Assembly: GCA_037903355.1 (NCBI GenBank)
Contig: JBAJFE010000040.1
Location: 1 to 64,000 of the forward strand
DNA length: 64,000 nucleotides
Origin: Trichuris trichiura
Taxonomy: Eukaryota; Nematoda; Enoplea; Trichinellida; Trichuridae
Direction of reading: 5' to 3'
Made by a program: the position numbers and the translations under genes. Shown here piece after piece: positions 61,226 to 64,000 of the stretch (positions are counted from its first letter, which is position 1; every line of letters begins with the position of its first letter). The notes under the pieces are model-generated. The model saw nothing but the letters and a program-made list of their open reading frames with translations. It had not been told where the DNA came from and did no database searches.

Positions 61226-62408
61226 ATGACGAAGAAGTACGCGCTGAGAATCGTCCTCGACGTTATAATTCTAGCTGCCGGTAAGCGTTGATCAATCCGT
61301 TTGGCCTACGAAGATTACGTCGTCGTTTTTTATTTTCAGTCTCAATACCAATTCTAATACTAAAGCTGGCAGTTTGGCCGTACGGACGAGGCTTCTATTG
61401 CGACGACGAATCCATTCGTTATCCGTACAAAGAGTCAACAGTTTCGGGCACCCATCTAAACTTCATAGCTTTTCCAATCCCTTTAATAACGGCAAGTCTG
61501 CTTAGGTTATCATCTCCAATTAAGCAAAGGTTTTTTCCTTCTAGATAATACTAGTTGAATGGTTTCGAATTACCCGTTACGAACCGAAACTTTACGGCAA
61601 AGCGACTAGGGCTCCATTGAAGCTTTTTGCTTGGAATGTTCATCCTCTAATAGTTAGAGTATATTTCTTCGTCGGTATGTTGCTTGAACATGTCGTAACG
61701 TGGACGAGAATTCGCGCGATTAATTTGACCAGGCTATTTTCTGTTTGGAGCCGCAGCGAACCAACTGTTCACAGACATAGGGAAATACGTGATAGGCCGC
61801 CTGCGTCCACATTTTTTGGATGTATGTCAGCCAAACGTTGGATATACCACTTGCTCCGGCCACCTTTACATCTCGGACTTCACTTGTAGTACAAGCGACA
61901 TTGATCGATTAAAAGATGCCCGTCTCTCCTTTCCATCCGGTCATTCGTCATTGTCAGCATACGCAATGCTGTTCACAGTGGTAATAATGACTCAGCTTGG
62001 TGAAGTATTGACTTTTTTGCTATTGTGGATTGGACTTTAGATTTACGTGCAATCCAGATTGAGCTGGCCTATCATTAGTCATCTGGTGAAACCATTTATT
62101 CAATTTCTTCTTTTGTGCATTGCATTTTCTGTTGCTTTGTCGCGGGTGTCCGACTTCAAGCACCATTGGAGTGACGTGCTCACAGGTTTATTCATAGGCA
62201 GCACTATCGCCATCCTGTTGGTAAGTGTTGTGTTTATTCAGGGCGATTCCGTAGCGTGAAAAAGTAGCATTTTCCTTGTTTGTAGACTATATTCGTAATG
62301 GGAATATTTGAGCTGGAAGGAAAGCGTTTCCCTCAGTACAACAAAGAGCATTTGCCAACAAAGGATGTGGCGGACATGAGTGAATTGCAGCAGGTGGCCA
62401 GCAAGTGA
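61226..62408 (+). CDS. Lipid phosphate phosphatase (PAP2/LPP family), 6 exons, 295 aa
   Basis: Integral membrane enzyme that dephosphorylates lipid phosphates such as phosphatidic and lysophosphatidic acid or sphingosine-1-phosphate. Exons: 61226-61280, 61340-61491, 61545-61674, 61733-61980, 62041-62220, 62286-62408; phases agree and total 888 nt. All three phosphatase motifs are intact: C1 K-X6-RP (K130 to P138, KYVIGRLRP), C2 PSGH (180-183) and C3 SR-X5-H-X3-D (S229 to D240). Six hydrophobic segments match the family layout, as do YGRGFYCDDESIRYPY in the first loop and the 295-aa length. The second intron is GC-AG with the optimal donor GCAAGT (61492). An ATG 15 nt after a strong acceptor fits the family N-terminus. 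Confidence 0.95.
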
Positions 62409-63397
62409 AAGCTTCAGAAAAGGGGGCGCATATTCCTCTTGCTTTGCCCAGTTATTTTTTGCTTGCATACTTAACGCCAGTTGTTGGCCCCTGAACCGCT
62501 TTAGCCACGTTTTCTTTGCTTTGCTCCGTTATTCCCATCCAAAAGCTGCTGCTTTCCTTTTCTTTGTTCGTGCAAGTTTAACGTTGAATGTTTCAAGCAT
62601 AATGCATCTCGTCTAGCCACTGTTTAAACTTTCAGTTATTAGGCTACCATTACGAACATATCGTTTTTGCTTGTTTCTTTTATCTACTATTACAGTGTGG
62701 TTTTATTACATGTGAAGTTGTTTTACTTAAAATTTTTAATCAATGCCTGTATTCTTCAAGCAGTATTAGCTTGGACGAAATGAAAATTTAAATAATTGCT
62801 TCCCGCCTGCATGCGAAAGCTCTTATTGCTGCAACCCTTTGAACTGACCATAATAATATTCCTTGCACTCAGAGGTGGTCCCTACACGTAGCATAGGGTC
62901 TTTATTGATTGGTTTAGTCGTATAAATTGCTTTACTTTCCAAATGAAGTAATATTGATATTAATAATTACCGTAGACTGTCTGTTCTCCATTTTGAAACC
63001 GTCTTCAAAGTCACTACGTGTTTTTGGTTCGACCGAAGGTGACGCTTCTATCATCTAAGTTGAAAACGGTGGTACCACCTCGGTTTGTTTATTTAGTTTA
63101 CCATATCTCCAAAACTACGTGCAGTGTGCTAGCAGTTAGGCTTGAAAATTCAAGGCGTAAGAATTGCTTGTTTTCCTGCTTGGTTTGAATATGCAAGTTT
63201 TGCTTTATGCGTCGATATGCTTTCTTATAGCTTAAGCGGTTCGACTGATCGACTTGGTTTTCAACTCTGTACATGGCCAACTGTTTCAAAATGAATTGAA
63301 GAGAAGGTGACATCATTAATTGAATTTTATTTTTTTATGAAGTCCTACTTGCTGAAAACGTTTGTACAGATGAGCTTTTGGGTGGTTCTGCAGGTTA
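62409..63397. other. Downstream flank, no gene seen
   Basis: 3' flank of the phosphatase gene. No clear AATAAA was found close to the stop, and no further gene or repeat was recognised. Confidence 0.4.
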
Positions 63398-63565
63398 TGC
63401 GCCCCGCTGTCATACTGTAGAGCTGCTGGAGATCCAGCTTCGCCCTTACGTAATACTAAGCTTAAAATCAGGATAGAATTTTGACCTAGGCTTAAGTAAG
63501 GGAAACGCAGGATAGCCGGCATGCTTGGCGGTAAGGGCGGAACAAGATGATGGCATGCTTAATAA
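63398..63565. mobile_element. TTAGGC-bearing inverted-repeat element, diverged
   Basis: Starts GCGCCCCGCTGTCATACTGT. It contains CGCCCTTACGTAATACTAAG and the inverse-type CCTAGGCTTAAGTAAGG, and ends GGCGGTAAGGGCGGAACAAG, then ATGATGGC. Terminal words match the copies at 59.3 and 29.9 kb; the central hexamers have decayed. Confidence 0.6.
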
Positions 63566-64000
63566 CAACGAACCTGCTTTTCTCAGACGGTGCGGCGCCT
63601 AAGCGGCAAGACTTTTTTTGAGTTTGGTTTCCGATGACTTTGTAGCGACGTAAAGCAGTTAAGCGTAGTGGTCATAAGCTGAGTATTAACCAGGTGTTGT
63701 AAATATTAGTATTCTTTTAAATATTGAACAATCGAGTAGGATGAAATTCGTTCATTTAATATTGGCGTTTAAAAAATTTTTACAATTTGTTATAGCGGGT
63801 GAAAAATGTTATTTTTGCGTTTTAAAAGCAGGAACAACAAAGTCACGGGACGCCCCAGGGAGACTATACGCACGAGCACGTTTATAGGTAAATTGCAAAC
63901 GTGAAACTGTCCACGTTCAAAGAAGTTGCAGAATACAAGTTTTCGCTGAAGCAAGTCTGCTACGAATGAATAAATGGGATCACGTCTTTTATGCACCCTA
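63566..64000. other. Right end of the window, nothing recognised
   Basis: Unassigned DNA with only short chance frames. Confidence 0.3.

Overview
The window is animal nuclear DNA, most likely from a nematode. Evidence: three spliced genes whose introns are mostly 45-70 nt with GT-AG (and two GC-AG) borders; dispersed runs of the nematode telomere hexamer TTAGGC; a Penelope-like retroelement; and long stretches without genes. A clade I (Trichinella/Trichuris-like) worm is my guess from intron size and gene style, not something the sequence proves.

Layout. 1-9.3 kb: no recognisable gene, but a diverged direct duplication (about 1.7-2.9 kb against 7.8-8.9 kb). 9.36-10.19 kb: tandem array of exactly 222-bp period. 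10.26-10.72 kb: relic of a pogo/Tigger transposon with frameshifts and no DDE core. 11.1-11.96 kb: second array, 402-bp period. 16.2-28.1 kb (minus): puromycin-sensitive-type M1 aminopeptidase in about 21 exons, traced in frame to the stop. Its large intron holds a 3.07-kb Penelope-like element with an intact 865-codon RT/GIY-YIG ORF and a 14-bp target duplication. 28.97-29.69 kb: two near-perfect long palindromes separated and flanked by (AAT)n tracts. 30-48 kb: mostly repeats and unassigned DNA, with one plausible terminal exon of a membrane protein at 33.6-33.9 kb. 48.2-55.9 kb (plus): complete 18-exon SLC26/SulP anion transporter (689 aa) with a solo Penelope terminal palindrome in intron 2. 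61.2-62.4 kb (plus): complete 6-exon PAP2-type lipid phosphate phosphatase (295 aa).

The three confident genes look like unrelated housekeeping or membrane functions: cytosolic peptide trimming, anion exchange and lipid-phosphate signalling. Nothing suggests an operon. The notable biology is in the mobile and palindromic DNA. Penelope ends and the AAT-bounded palindromes share a hammerhead-like pattern (CTGANGA, short stem, GAAA). A short inverted-repeat family carrying TTAGGC-like motifs occurs at least ten times. Exon borders were derived by hand from reading frame, splice signals and remembered family alignments; no search was run.
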